Of a DNA stretch of 19,850 nucleotides, positions 12,938 to 19,850 are shown piece by piece. The stretch is taken from positions 1-19,850 of the forward strand of contig CAKRRU010000039.1 of the NCBI GenBank assembly GCA_934394515.1, given 5' to 3'. Numbering within the stretch: position 1 is the first letter of the stretch; every line of letters starts with the position of its first letter. The translations under genes and the position numbers were made by a program. The notes beneath the pieces are model-generated. The model was not told where the DNA came from, did not search any database, and worked only from the letters and a program-made list of their open reading frames with translations. The DNA comes from an uncultured Acetatifactor sp. (lineage in GTDB: Bacteria > Bacillota > Clostridia > Lachnospirales > Lachnospiraceae).

Positions 12938-14306
12938 ATATGTTATTTTTATCAAAAAAATAATAATATTGATATTCTGGCTGGCAGTCTGGCAGATCCT
13001 GGCAATGTGTGTGGACAATTTTCTGCTGATTGCTACACCTGTGCAGGCATTGCGTGCGCTGATGGTATTGATTACACAGGGAGAATTCTGGAGAAGCGTT
13101 TTCAGTTCGCTGTGGCGTATCGCGGCGGGATTTTTGCTGGGAGTGATTGTGGCACTTTTTCTGGCGGCGATAAGCAGCCGATACGGGATCGTGGAGGAAG
13201 TGCTTCGTCCGTTCATGGTGTTCTGCAAGGCGGTGCCGGTGGCGGTTTTTGCGGTACTGTTGCTGATCTGGTGGGGATCGGGTATGCTGGCGGTGGCAAT
13301 CTGCTTTCTGGTAGTATTTCCGAATATTTATCTGAATACGCTGGAAGGCTTAAAGAATGCGGACAGAGAACTGCTGGAGATGGCTGAGGTCTTCAGGCTT
13401 CCGTTCGGTACCAGATTTTTCTATATCTATCGTCCGGCGTTAAAGCCTTTTTTGCTCAGTGCCTTTCAATTATCTCTGGGAATGTGCTGGAAGTCCGGGG
13501 TGGCGGCGGAAGTGATCGGTACGCCTGTGCATTCCATCGGCGGCGCACTGTATCTGGCGAAAATATATCTGGATACGGCGGATCTGTTGGCCTGGGCAGC
13601 GGTAATCGTATTGTTGAGCGTTATTTTTGAAAAAACAGTGTTCTTTTGTCTGGAAGTATTTTTCAGGTGGGAACCGGTTTGCAGATGTCCGAATATGGCG
13701 AGAGGGGGCAGGCAGAAAAATGCGGTTCGGAGAAATGCCGGGCCTTTGGCGAACACTGGGTGCGAACGACCGGTGCTCAAGGTATACGATCTCGGAAAAT
13801 GCTACCATGACCGCTGGGTTTTCCGACATGTGACCACAGAGTTCCACAGCGGAACGCCATACCTGTTAGATACGCCTTCCGGCAGCGGCAAGACGACCTT
13901 TTTCCGGTGTCTGTGCGGACTGGAACAGCCACAGGAAGGTGAAATATCCGGCATTGATACCTTTGCTGTGCAGTTTCAGGAGAATCGGCTGTGTGAGGAC
14001 TATAGTGCGGTGAAGAATCTGGAGATGGTACTGGGGGATGTGACACAGGCACGGACGGCACTTGTAAAAGTGCTGCCGGAGGAAGCACTTGACATTCCGT
14101 GCAGAGAGCTCTCCGGCGGAATGAAGTGCAGAGTTGCGTTGGTAAGGGCAATGGAAGCAGAAGCACAGTGTGTGCTGTTAGACGAACCGTTCACCGGACT
14201 GGACGAGGAGAACCGGAAAAAAGTGCAGGACTATATCGGGGAGAAGACAGGTGAGCACATTCTGCTTATGGCGACGCATATCCGGCCTCAGGCTGAATGT
14301 AAATAG
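12924..14306 (+). CDS. ABC importer permease fused to its ATPase in one polypeptide
   Basis: This 460-residue protein joins two subunits that are normally separate. Residues 1-250 are a SsuC/TauC-type permease with about six helices and an EAA-like loop (EMAEVFRLPFGTRF, then RPALKP). Residues 251-280 are a polar Arg-rich linker. Residues 283-460 are an ABC ATPase: Walker A TPSGSGKTT (317-325; the first Gly is Thr), Q-loop Gln350, signature LSGGM (396-400), Walker B LLDEP (418-422), D-loop and switch His452. At about 180 residues the ATPase is shorter than the usual 230-250 and probably minimal. The start at 12924 has TGAGGA 11 nt upstream; 12912 is a possible alternative. Two copies would make a complete transporter with the upstream lipoprotein. 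The frame is open throughout, so the fusion is not an obvious frameshift artefact. Confidence 0.85.
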   Translation: MSQSKYVIFIKKIIILIFWLAVWQILAMCVDNFLLIATPVQALRALMVLITQGEFWRSVFSSLWRIAAGFLLGVIVALFLAAISSRYGIVEEVLRPFMVFCKAVPVAVFAVLLLIWWGSGMLAVAICFLVVFPNIYLNTLEGLKNADRELLEMAEVFRLPFGTRFFYIYRPALKPFLLSAFQLSLGMCWKSGVAAEVIGTPVHSIGGALYLAKIYLDTADLLAWAAVIVLLSVIFEKTVFFCLEVFFRWEPVCRCPNMARGGRQKNAVRRNAGPLANTGCERPVLKVYDLGKCYHDRWVFRHVTTEFHSGTPYLLDTPSGSGKTTFFRCLCGLEQPQEGEISGIDTFAVQFQENRLCEDYSAVKNLEMVLGDVTQARTALVKVLPEEALDIPCRELSGGMKCRVALVRAMEAEAQCVLLDEPFTGLDEENRKKVQDYIGEKTGEHILLMATHIRPQAECK

Positions 14307-14336
14307 ATTTAGAAAATCAGAACAATGGAGGCAACG

Positions 14337-14627
14337 ATGGAAGCAGGCAGGGATAACACGCGAGTAACTTTGATCGGTATCATTGTAGAAGATACGGAGG
14401 CAGCACCCCGGATCAATGGACTTTTACATGAATATGGGGAATATATCATCGGCAGAATGGGGATACCTTATCATGAGAAACAGATGAACATCATCAGCGT
14501 GGTAATGGACGCACCGCAGGAGAAAATCAGTGCCCTGTCAGGGAAGCTCGGTATGATCCCGGGAGTGCGTTCCAAATGTCTCTATGCGAGTAAGGACGAA
14601 ACCGCTTCAGACAAAATCAAACAGTAA
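14337..14627 (+). CDS. TM1266-family [FeFe]-hydrogenase-associated regulator
   Basis: The 96-residue product matches the TM1266-type putative regulators of iron-only hydrogenase systems: an ACT/NikR-like ferredoxin fold with VTLIGIIVEDTEAAPRINGL, then HEYGEYIIGRMGIPY, NIISVVMDAP and ISALSGKLGMIPGVR. These proteins are usually encoded near hydrogenase maturation genes (hydE, hydF, hydG); their ligand is unknown. The ATG at 14337 has GGAGG 5 nt upstream; an in-frame ATG at 14325 would overlap that site. Here no hydrogenase gene is in the window, and the gene follows an ABC importer 30 bp upstream, so co-transcription is likely. It has the size and fold of a small-molecule or metal sensor rather than of an enzyme. 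Confidence 0.88.
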   Translation: MEAGRDNTRVTLIGIIVEDTEAAPRINGLLHEYGEYIIGRMGIPYHEKQMNIISVVMDAPQEKISALSGKLGMIPGVRSKCLYASKDETASDKIKQ

Positions 14628-14686
14628 AACCTGAAATACTCGATGAAACCGTATACAACACCCCATAAAACGCAGGAATAAAAGGG

Positions 14687-14715
14687 TTGTCATTTTGCCA
14701 GACTTATGCTATAAT
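14687..14715 (+). promoter_or_regulatory. Strong sigma-A promoter for tig
   Basis: TTGTCA at 14687-14692 and TATAAT at 14710-14715 are exactly 17 bp apart, and TGC just before the -10 makes it extended. The leader contains a small GNRA-loop hairpin ACCC-GCAA-GGGT (14742-14753) right before the ribosome binding site AAAGGAGG. Confidence 0.9.
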
Positions 14716-14773
14716 TGCAAAATGACTGCGACTGGATACAGACCCGCAAGGGTATAAAGGAGGAAATTTTATA

Positions 14774-16123
14774 ATGAGTTTACAGGTTGAAAAGTTAGAG
14801 AAAAACATGGCGAAGCTGACCATCGAAGTATCTGCTGAAGAACTGGAGAAGGCAATCGAAGGTGCTTACCAGAAGAATAAGAACAAGATTAGCATTCCCG
14901 GTTTCCGTAAGGGCAAAGCTCCCCGTAAGATGATCGAGCAGATGTACGGCAAGTCCGTATTCTATGAGGATGCTGCCAATGCACTGATCCCCGATGCTTA
15001 TGATAAGGCTCTGGAAGAGTGTGAGGAGCAGGTCGTATCTTCTCCGAAGATCGATGTGACCCAGTTAGAGGCCGGCAAGCCTTTCATCTTTACCGCAGAA
15101 GTAGCTCTGAAGCCGGAAGTTACGCTTGGTAAGTACAAGGGTGTCAAGGTTGACAAGATCGAGATCAAGGTAAGTGACGAAGAAGTTGACGCTGAGATCA
15201 ACAAAGAGCGTGAGAGCAATGCAAGAACCATCAATGTAGAAGACCGTGCTGTGAAGGACGGCGATATGACCGTAATCGACTTCGAAGGTTTTGTAGACGG
15301 TGTTGCATTTGAAGGCGGCAAGGGTGAGAACTATCCTCTGACCATCGGTTCCGGTTCTTTCATTCCCGGATTCGAAGAGGCACTGGTTGGCGCGAAGCTG
15401 AACGAAGAGACAGAAGTAAATGTAACCTTCCCCGAAGATTACCATGCAGAAGAACTGGCAGGCAAGCCCGCAGTATTCAAGTGCACTGTGAAGGAGATCA
15501 AGGAGAAGCAGCTTCCTGAGCTGGATGACGAGTTCGCAAGCGAAGTATCTGATTTCGATACCATGGCTGAGTATAGAGAAGATGTACAGAAGAAGCTGAC
15601 TTCCAAGAAGGAAGAGGAAGCTAAGATCGCTAAGGAAGAGGCAGTTCTGGATGCAGTCATCGAGGATGCACAGATGGAGATTCCCGATGCTATGATCGAG
15701 ACCCAGCAGAGACAGCTGTTAGAGAACTTCGCTCAGAGAATCCAGGCACAGGGTCTTACTCTGGAGCAGTACATGCAGTTCACCGGTCTGACCGCGCAGG
15801 CCATGATGGAACAGCTGAAGCCCGAAGCACTGAAGAGAATCCAGTCCCGTCTGGTTCTGGAAGCTGTAGCAGCTGCTGAGAAGATGGAAGCTTCCGATGA
15901 AGATTTCGAAGCAGAGGTTAAGAGCATGGCAGAAGCTTATCAGATGGAAGCAGACAAGGTAAAAGAGCTTCTGGGTGAGCAGGGCGCCAAGCAGGTAAGA
16001 GAAGATCTCTGCGTAAGAAAGGCAGCTGATTTCATCGTAGATAACGCTAAGGAAGCAAAGGCTGCAGCCAAGAAGACCACCAAGAAGGAAAAGGCAGCAG
16101 AAGAGAAGCCTGAAGAAGCATAA
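14774..16123 (+). CDS. tig: Trigger factor (ribosome-bound chaperone, peptidyl-prolyl isomerase)
   Basis: At 449 residues this is a full-length trigger factor, which binds the ribosome exit tunnel and helps nascent chains fold. The N-terminal domain carries the ribosome-docking loop GFRKGKAP (43-50). The FKBP-type PPIase domain lies at about 150-245 (VIDFEGFVDGVAFEGG, then SFIPGFEEALVGA). The C-terminal arms are helical and end in a lysine/alanine/glutamate-rich tail that is longer than needed for the fold. Codon bias is strong. It has its own promoter and terminator, and is followed by clpP-clpX, the conserved tig-clpP-clpX order. Confidence 0.97.
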   Translation: MSLQVEKLEKNMAKLTIEVSAEELEKAIEGAYQKNKNKISIPGFRKGKAPRKMIEQMYGKSVFYEDAANALIPDAYDKALEECEEQVVSSPKIDVTQLEAGKPFIFTAEVALKPEVTLGKYKGVKVDKIEIKVSDEEVDAEINKERESNARTINVEDRAVKDGDMTVIDFEGFVDGVAFEGGKGENYPLTIGSGSFIPGFEEALVGAKLNEETEVNVTFPEDYHAEELAGKPAVFKCTVKEIKEKQLPELDDEFASEVSDFDTMAEYREDVQKKLTSKKEEEAKIAKEEAVLDAVIEDAQMEIPDAMIETQQRQLLENFAQRIQAQGLTLEQYMQFTGLTAQAMMEQLKPEALKRIQSRLVLEAVAAAEKMEASDEDFEAEVKSMAEAYQMEADKVKELLGEQGAKQVREDLCVRKAADFIVDNAKEAKAAAKKTTKKEKAAEEKPEEA

Positions 16124-16150
16124 GAAATGCTTTAAGATACGATACGAAGA

Positions 16151-16180
16151 GAAAGCGGACTGCCAGGTCCGCTTTCTTTT
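16151..16180 (+). terminator. Rho-independent terminator after tig
   Basis: GAAAGCGGAC (16151-16160) pairs perfectly with GTCCGCTTTC (16167-16176) around a 6-nt loop, followed by TTTT. It separates tig from the clpP promoter. Confidence 0.92.
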
Positions 16181-16208
16181 AAATTTTTATTAAATCTTCG
16201 GAATCTCG

Positions 16209-16237
16209 TTGAAAAAGCTTACTAAGTAGGATAACAT
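16209..16237 (+). promoter_or_regulatory. Promoter for clpP-clpX
   Basis: TTGAAA at 16209-16214 and TAACAT at 16232-16237 are 17 bp apart, ahead of a strong GGAGG (16261-16265). No CtsR-type heptad repeat is seen. Confidence 0.6.
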
Positions 16238-16274
16238 AGTAGTATTAATTAGAAATCAATGGAGGTTTTAGAAT

Positions 16275-16862
16275 ATGAGTTTAGTACCTTATGTCATTGA
16301 ACAGACCAGCAAGGGTGAACGGTCTTATGATATTTATTCCAGACTGTTGAAGGACAGAATTATTTTCCTGGGAGAGGAAGTCAATGAGACTTCTGCCAGC
16401 ATTGTAGTGGCACAGCTACTGTTCCTGGAAGCAGAGGATCCGGACAAGGATATCCATCTGTATATCAACAGCCCGGGCGGAAGTGTTACCGCAGGCATGG
16501 CAATCTATGATACCATGAAGTATATCAAGTGTGATGTTTCTACCGTATGTATCGGCATGGCAGCCAGCATGGGTGCTTTCCTGTTAGCAGGTGGTACCAA
16601 AGGCAAACGCTACGCACTTCCGAACGCAGAGATTATGATTCATCAGCCGCTGGGCGGTACCCAGGGGCAGGCAACCGAGATCGAGATCGCAGCAAAGCAT
16701 ATCCTTCGTACCAAGGAAAAGTTGAACCGTATGCTGGCTGAGAACACCGGTAAGGATTATGAGACCATCTGCGCAGACACCGAGAGAGATAACTGGAAGA
16801 GCGCCGAGGAAGCTTGTGAGTACGGTCTGATCGATAAGGTGATCACTTTCCACGAAAATTAA
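16275..16862 (+). CDS. clpP: ATP-dependent Clp protease proteolytic subunit
   Basis: The 195-residue product is a complete ClpP serine protease subunit, which assembles as a double heptamer and degrades proteins threaded in by ClpX or other Clp ATPases. The catalytic triad is Ser98 (GMAASMG), His123 (MIHQPLGG) and Asp172 (TERDNW); the oxyanion segment SPGGSV is at 66-71. There is a short N-terminal propeptide-like stretch before [10 protein letters not shown]. It has its own promoter and lies 16 bp ahead of clpX, so they form an operon. Confidence 0.98.
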   Translation: MSLVPYVIEQTSKGERSYDIYSRLLKDRIIFLGEEVNETSASIVVAQLLFLEAEDPDKDIHLYINSPGGSVTAGMAIYDTMKYIKCDVSTVCIGMAASMGAFLLAGGTKGKRYALPNAEIMIHQPLGGTQGQATEIEIAAKHILRTKEKLNRMLAENTGKDYETICADTERDNWKSAEEACEYGLIDKVITFHEN

Positions 16863-16878
16863 CAGGAGTATAGTAGTA

Positions 16879-18141
16879 ATGGCAGGAAAAAATTCTGGAA
16901 ATGAAATCAGATGTTCATTTTGTAACAAAGCCCAGAGCCAGGTCCGCAAGCTGATCTCCGGACCTGCTGGAGTATATATCTGTGATGAGTGCGTGGATAT
17001 CTGCGCAGACATCCTGGAGGAAGAACTGGAAGACGAAGAAGTGGAAGAGACCGCGGCTCCGGATATCAATCTTCTCAAACCCAGGGAAATCAAGAATTTC
17101 CTGGATGAATATGTCATCGGACAGGAAGAGGCGAAGAAAGTGCTCTCTGTTGCGGTGTACAATCACTACAAAAGAGTGACGGCTCCCAAGGATCTGAATG
17201 ATGTGGAACTGCAGAAGAGTAATATCATCATGGTGGGACCTACCGGTTCCGGTAAGACCTATCTGGCACAGACACTGGCGAAAATCATCAACGTTCCGTT
17301 TGCCATCGCAGATGCAACGACTCTGACTGAGGCCGGTTATGTGGGCGAGGATGTAGAAAATATTCTGTTAAAGCTGATTCAGGCAGCAGATTATGACGTA
17401 GAGCGTGCACAGTACGGTATTGTGTATATTGATGAGATCGATAAGATCACGAAGAAGAGTGAGAATGTTTCTATCACGCGAGATGTCTCCGGTGAAGGTG
17501 TACAGCAGGCACTGCTTAAGATCATCGAGGGTACGGTGGCAAGCGTTCCTCCTCAGGGCGGCAGAAAGCATCCCCATCAGGAACTGATTCAGATCGATAC
17601 CACCAATATCCTCTTCATCTGCGGCGGTGCGTTCGACGGACTGGAGAAGATCGTAGAGTCCAGACTTGACCGCAAGGCAATCGGTTTCAACACCGAGCTG
17701 GGTCACAGAGAGGACAAGGATATCAGTGAGCTGCTACAGGAAGTAACGCCGCACGATCTGGTGAAATTCGGTCTGATTCCTGAGTTTGTAGGACGTGTGC
17801 CTATCTGCGTATCCTTACGGGGACTGGATAGAGAGGCCTTGATCCGTATTTTGCAGGAGCCTAAGAATGCGTTGGTAAAACAGTATCAGAAGCTGTTCCA
17901 GATGGATAATGTGAAACTGGATTTCGAGCAGGATGCTGTAGAAGCAATTGCCGATAAGGCGTTGGAGCGCAAGACCGGTGCCAGAGGCTTACGTTCCATT
18001 ATGGAGTCCGTAATGATGGATACTATGTATGAGATCCCTTCGGATGACACCATTGAAGAATGTGTTGTCACCAAGGCAGCGGTAGAAGGAGAGGGCGAGC
18101 CGCTCACGATCCGCGGAGAATCTCTGAAAAAGGCAAAATAA
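16879..18141 (+). CDS. clpX: ClpX unfoldase, ATP-binding subunit of ClpXP
   Basis: A 420-residue AAA+ unfoldase. The N-terminal zinc-binding domain has Cys12, Cys15, Cys35 and Cys38. The AAA+ module shows Walker A GPTGSGKT (120-127), pore loop GYVG (153-156), Walker B IVYIDEID (181-188), and the sensor-2 GARGLRS near the C-terminus. The IGF loop (268-270) docks on ClpP, so it should form ClpXP with the product of the gene 16 bp upstream. The ATG uses AGGAG at 16864-16868. A strong terminator follows directly; a lon gene, often next in this cluster, is absent. Confidence 0.98.
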   Translation: MAGKNSGNEIRCSFCNKAQSQVRKLISGPAGVYICDECVDICADILEEELEDEEVEETAAPDINLLKPREIKNFLDEYVIGQEEAKKVLSVAVYNHYKRVTAPKDLNDVELQKSNIIMVGPTGSGKTYLAQTLAKIINVPFAIADATTLTEAGYVGEDVENILLKLIQAADYDVERAQYGIVYIDEIDKITKKSENVSITRDVSGEGVQQALLKIIEGTVASVPPQGGRKHPHQELIQIDTTNILFICGGAFDGLEKIVESRLDRKAIGFNTELGHREDKDISELLQEVTPHDLVKFGLIPEFVGRVPICVSLRGLDREALIRILQEPKNALVKQYQKLFQMDNVKLDFEQDAVEAIADKALERKTGARGLRSIMESVMMDTMYEIPSDDTIEECVVTKAAVEGEGEPLTIRGESLKKAK

Positions 18142-18147
18142 TTTCAG

Positions 18148-18182
18148 ACGCTGCCTTGTGATGACCACAGGGCAGCGTTTTG
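18148..18182 (+). terminator. Rho-independent terminator after clpX
   Basis: ACGCTGCCTTGTG (18148-18160) pairs with CACAGGGCAGCGT (18166-18178) with one G-T wobble and a 5-nt loop, followed by TTT. It limits read-through into engB. Confidence 0.85.
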
Positions 18183-18213
18183 TGCAAAAAAATGTTTTAG
18201 GCTGCGGAAAGGC

Positions 18214-18831
18214 ATGGTTATTACTATGGTTATAAAAAATGTGAATCTGGAAACTGTCTGCGGAATTACCAGTAAGCTTCCGGAAAATATACATCCGGAA
18301 GTGGCATTTGCCGGAAAAAGTAATGTGGGCAAATCCTCTCTGATCAACGGACTGATGAACCGTAAATCACTGGCAAGAACCAGTGCCCAGCCGGGGAAGA
18401 CACAGACGATCAATTATTACAATATTAATGATGAAATCTATTTCGTCGATCTGCCGGGTTACGGCTATGCACAGGCCAATGAGCATGTGAAAGCCCAGTG
18501 GGGCAAGATGATCGAAGATTATCTACATAAATCGAAACAGCTGAAACTTGTGTTTTTATTGATTGATATCCGGCACGCGCCTTCGGAAAACGACCGGATC
18601 ATGTATGACTGGATCCGCCGTAACGGCTATGACCCCATCATTATCGCAACGAAGCTGGATAAGATCAATCGCAGCCAGATCCAGAAACAGGTAAAACTGA
18701 TCCGTACCACCTTACAGGCGGGAACGGATACACAGATCGTTCCTTACTCTGCACAGACGAAGCAGGGCAGAGAGGAAATCTACGAGATTCTGGACAGCGT
18801 TCTGGCGGCGGAGAATCCCGCACAGGAATAG
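18214..18831 (+). CDS. engB: Ribosome-biogenesis GTPase EngB/YsxC/YihA
   Basis: The 205-residue GTPase is needed for 50S ribosomal subunit assembly. Motifs are G1 GKSNVGKS (34-41), the switch T in SAQPGKTQTINYY, G3 DLPGYGYA, G4 TKLD, and G5 in SAQTKQG. The start is uncertain: ATG at 18214 is only 1 nt after AAAGG (18208-18212), while ATG at 18226 has a spacing of 13. Both begin the usual VIKNV strand. It lies just after the clpX terminator; no clear promoter is visible in the 31-nt gap, so it may depend on partial read-through. Confidence 0.95.
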   Translation: MVITMVIKNVNLETVCGITSKLPENIHPEVAFAGKSNVGKSSLINGLMNRKSLARTSAQPGKTQTINYYNINDEIYFVDLPGYGYAQANEHVKAQWGKMIEDYLHKSKQLKLVFLLIDIRHAPSENDRIMYDWIRRNGYDPIIIATKLDKINRSQIQKQVKLIRTTLQAGTDTQIVPYSAQTKQGREEIYEILDSVLAAENPAQE

Positions 18832-18895
18832 ATAGTGGAATGACGAATATGCGTAGAAGGCAGAAAAGGCAGAATGCGTGAGAGAGTGAGGGTAT

Positions 18896-19850
18896 ATGAA
18901 GAAATATTGTAAAGCCTTAGTGAATCTGGGTGTGGCATTTATTATATTGATGTTGATCGTTTTCCTGGTGCCAAAGCTGTTAGTATTCTTTGCACCGTTT
19001 GTGGCAGGCTGGATCATCGCGTTGATCGCCAGTCCTTTGGTTCGTTTTTTTGAGGAAAAGGTAAAGATCAAGCGAAAAGCGGGAAGTGCCTTTGTCATCG
19101 TGGCGGTCATCGCACTGGTGATATTGATCCTCTATCTGGTAGGGGCGAAGTTAACCGATGAGATCATGGGACTGATCGGTGCACTGCCGGATATCTGGGA
19201 CAGTGCGGAACATGATTTCGCCGATATCGGACAGAACCTGAGTGTTATCTATAACCGTTTTCCGATGGATGTACAGCAGAGCATCATGGATGTCATCAAT
19301 CAGATCGGAAGCTATGTGGGGGATCTGCTGGGTAAGATCGGCACCCCTACGATCAATGCCGTGGGCAATTTCGCCAAGCAGGTTCCTTCGATCCTGATCG
19401 GACTGATCATGGCACTGCTTTCTTCTTATTTCTTCGTAGCAGAGAGGGATCAGCTGGCAACATGGTTCCGTAAGCATACACCGGCGGAAGTACTGTCCTG
19501 GTATTATATGCTGAAGCGTGGACTGGTCAAAGCAGTAGGCGGATATCTCAAGGCACAGCTTAAAATCGAAGTGTGGATGTATCTGCTATTAGTCATCGGA
19601 TTTGCTGTTCTGCAGGTAGATTATGCGTTGCTGATCGCACTGGGAATCGCATTTCTGGATTTCCTGCCTTTCTTTGGAACCGGAACCGTCATGGTTCCCT
19701 GGGCCATTATCAAGATCTTAAGCTCGGATTATAAAATGGCCATTGGACTGCTGATCATCTGGGGCATCGGACAGCTGGCGCGTCAGCTGATCCAGCCGAA
19801 GATCGTGGGAGATTCCGTGGGAATGCCTCCTCTGCCGACTCTGTTCCTTC
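18896..19850 (+). CDS. AI-2E-family membrane protein, YtvI-like (partial at window end)
   Basis: The open frame from ATG 18896 (preceded by GTGAGGG) runs to the end of the window, about 318 codons, so the C-terminus is missing. The protein has two N-terminal helices (VAFIILMLIVFLVP and FVAGWIIALIASPLV), a third helix (SAFVIVAVIALVILILY), a long extracellular or amphipathic section with no strong helices (about 85-150), and then further helices including VWMYLLLVIGFAVL and a FLDFLPFFGTGTVMVPW segment. This is the PF01594 layout, and the N-terminal VRFFEEKVKIKRKAGS stretch suits the sporulation protein YtvI. The family also includes transporters with varied substrates, so YtvI is likely but not proven. 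It starts 64 bp after engB and is probably co-transcribed. Confidence 0.85.
   Translation, partial: MKKYCKALVNLGVAFIILMLIVFLVPKLLVFFAPFVAGWIIALIASPLVRFFEEKVKIKRKAGSAFVIVAVIALVILILYLVGAKLTDEIMGLIGALPDIWDSAEHDFADIGQNLSVIYNRFPMDVQQSIMDVINQIGSYVGDLLGKIGTPTINAVGNFAKQVPSILIGLIMALLSSYFFVAERDQLATWFRKHTPAEVLSWYYMLKRGLVKAVGGYLKAQLKIEVWMYLLLVIGFAVLQVDYALLIALGIAFLDFLPFFGTGTVMVPWAIIKILSSDYKMAIGLLIIWGIGQLARQLIQPKIVGDSVGMPPLPTLFL

Overview
The window looks like chromosomal DNA of a spore-forming member of the Clostridia, most likely a Lachnospiraceae relative. The evidence is protein-level similarity to that group, strong GGAGG-type ribosome binding sites, an alpha/beta-type small acid-soluble spore protein (SASP) with a sigma-G-like promoter, a YtvI-like sporulation membrane protein, and a TM1266-family [FeFe]-hydrogenase-associated regulator. 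I cannot name the species from the sequence alone. Most of the window is moderate in G+C. The first ~1.05 kb is clearly A+T-richer and looks like accessory DNA.

Region by region: (1) 1-1280 holds a small secreted protein behind a 40-bp-spaced direct repeat, a gene-poor stretch, and a small KTSC-domain protein. (2) 1346-8708 is a cell-envelope and housekeeping block: a membrane-anchored polysaccharide deacetylase, a bactofilin, then pyrH-frr-uppS-cdsA-dxr-rseP, ending at a strong terminator. It makes UMP/UDP, recycles ribosomes, and supplies undecaprenyl-PP, CDP-diacylglycerol and MEP-pathway isoprenoids, plus the site-2 protease. (3) 8713-10288 is a two-gene cassette: a protein whose C-terminal half resembles a PP2C phosphatase without its metal-binding aspartates, and a soluble Ser/Thr-kinase-like protein whose ATP-anchoring lysine is arginine. 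(4) 10338-11300 has a transaldolase/fructose-6-phosphate-aldolase gene followed by a large foldback element that overlaps its stop codon, then a bidirectional terminator. (5) 11329-11626 is the SASP gene on the minus strand with a sigma-G-like promoter. (6) 11650-14627 is an ABC import operon behind a structured leader RNA that resembles a riboswitch or attenuator. It encodes a lipoprotein, a permease fused to its ATPase in one polypeptide, and a TM1266-family regulator. (7) 14687-18182 is the protein quality-control block tig, clpP-clpX, with clear promoters and terminators. (8) 18214-19850 holds the ribosome-assembly GTPase engB/ysxC and a YtvI/AI-2E-family membrane protein that runs off the end of the window.

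The most unusual parts are the probable pseudophosphatase/pseudokinase pair, the leader RNA with the permease-ATPase fusion next to a hydrogenase-linked regulator, and the foldback element behind the transaldolase gene. No tRNA, rRNA, CRISPR array or insertion sequence was recognised.
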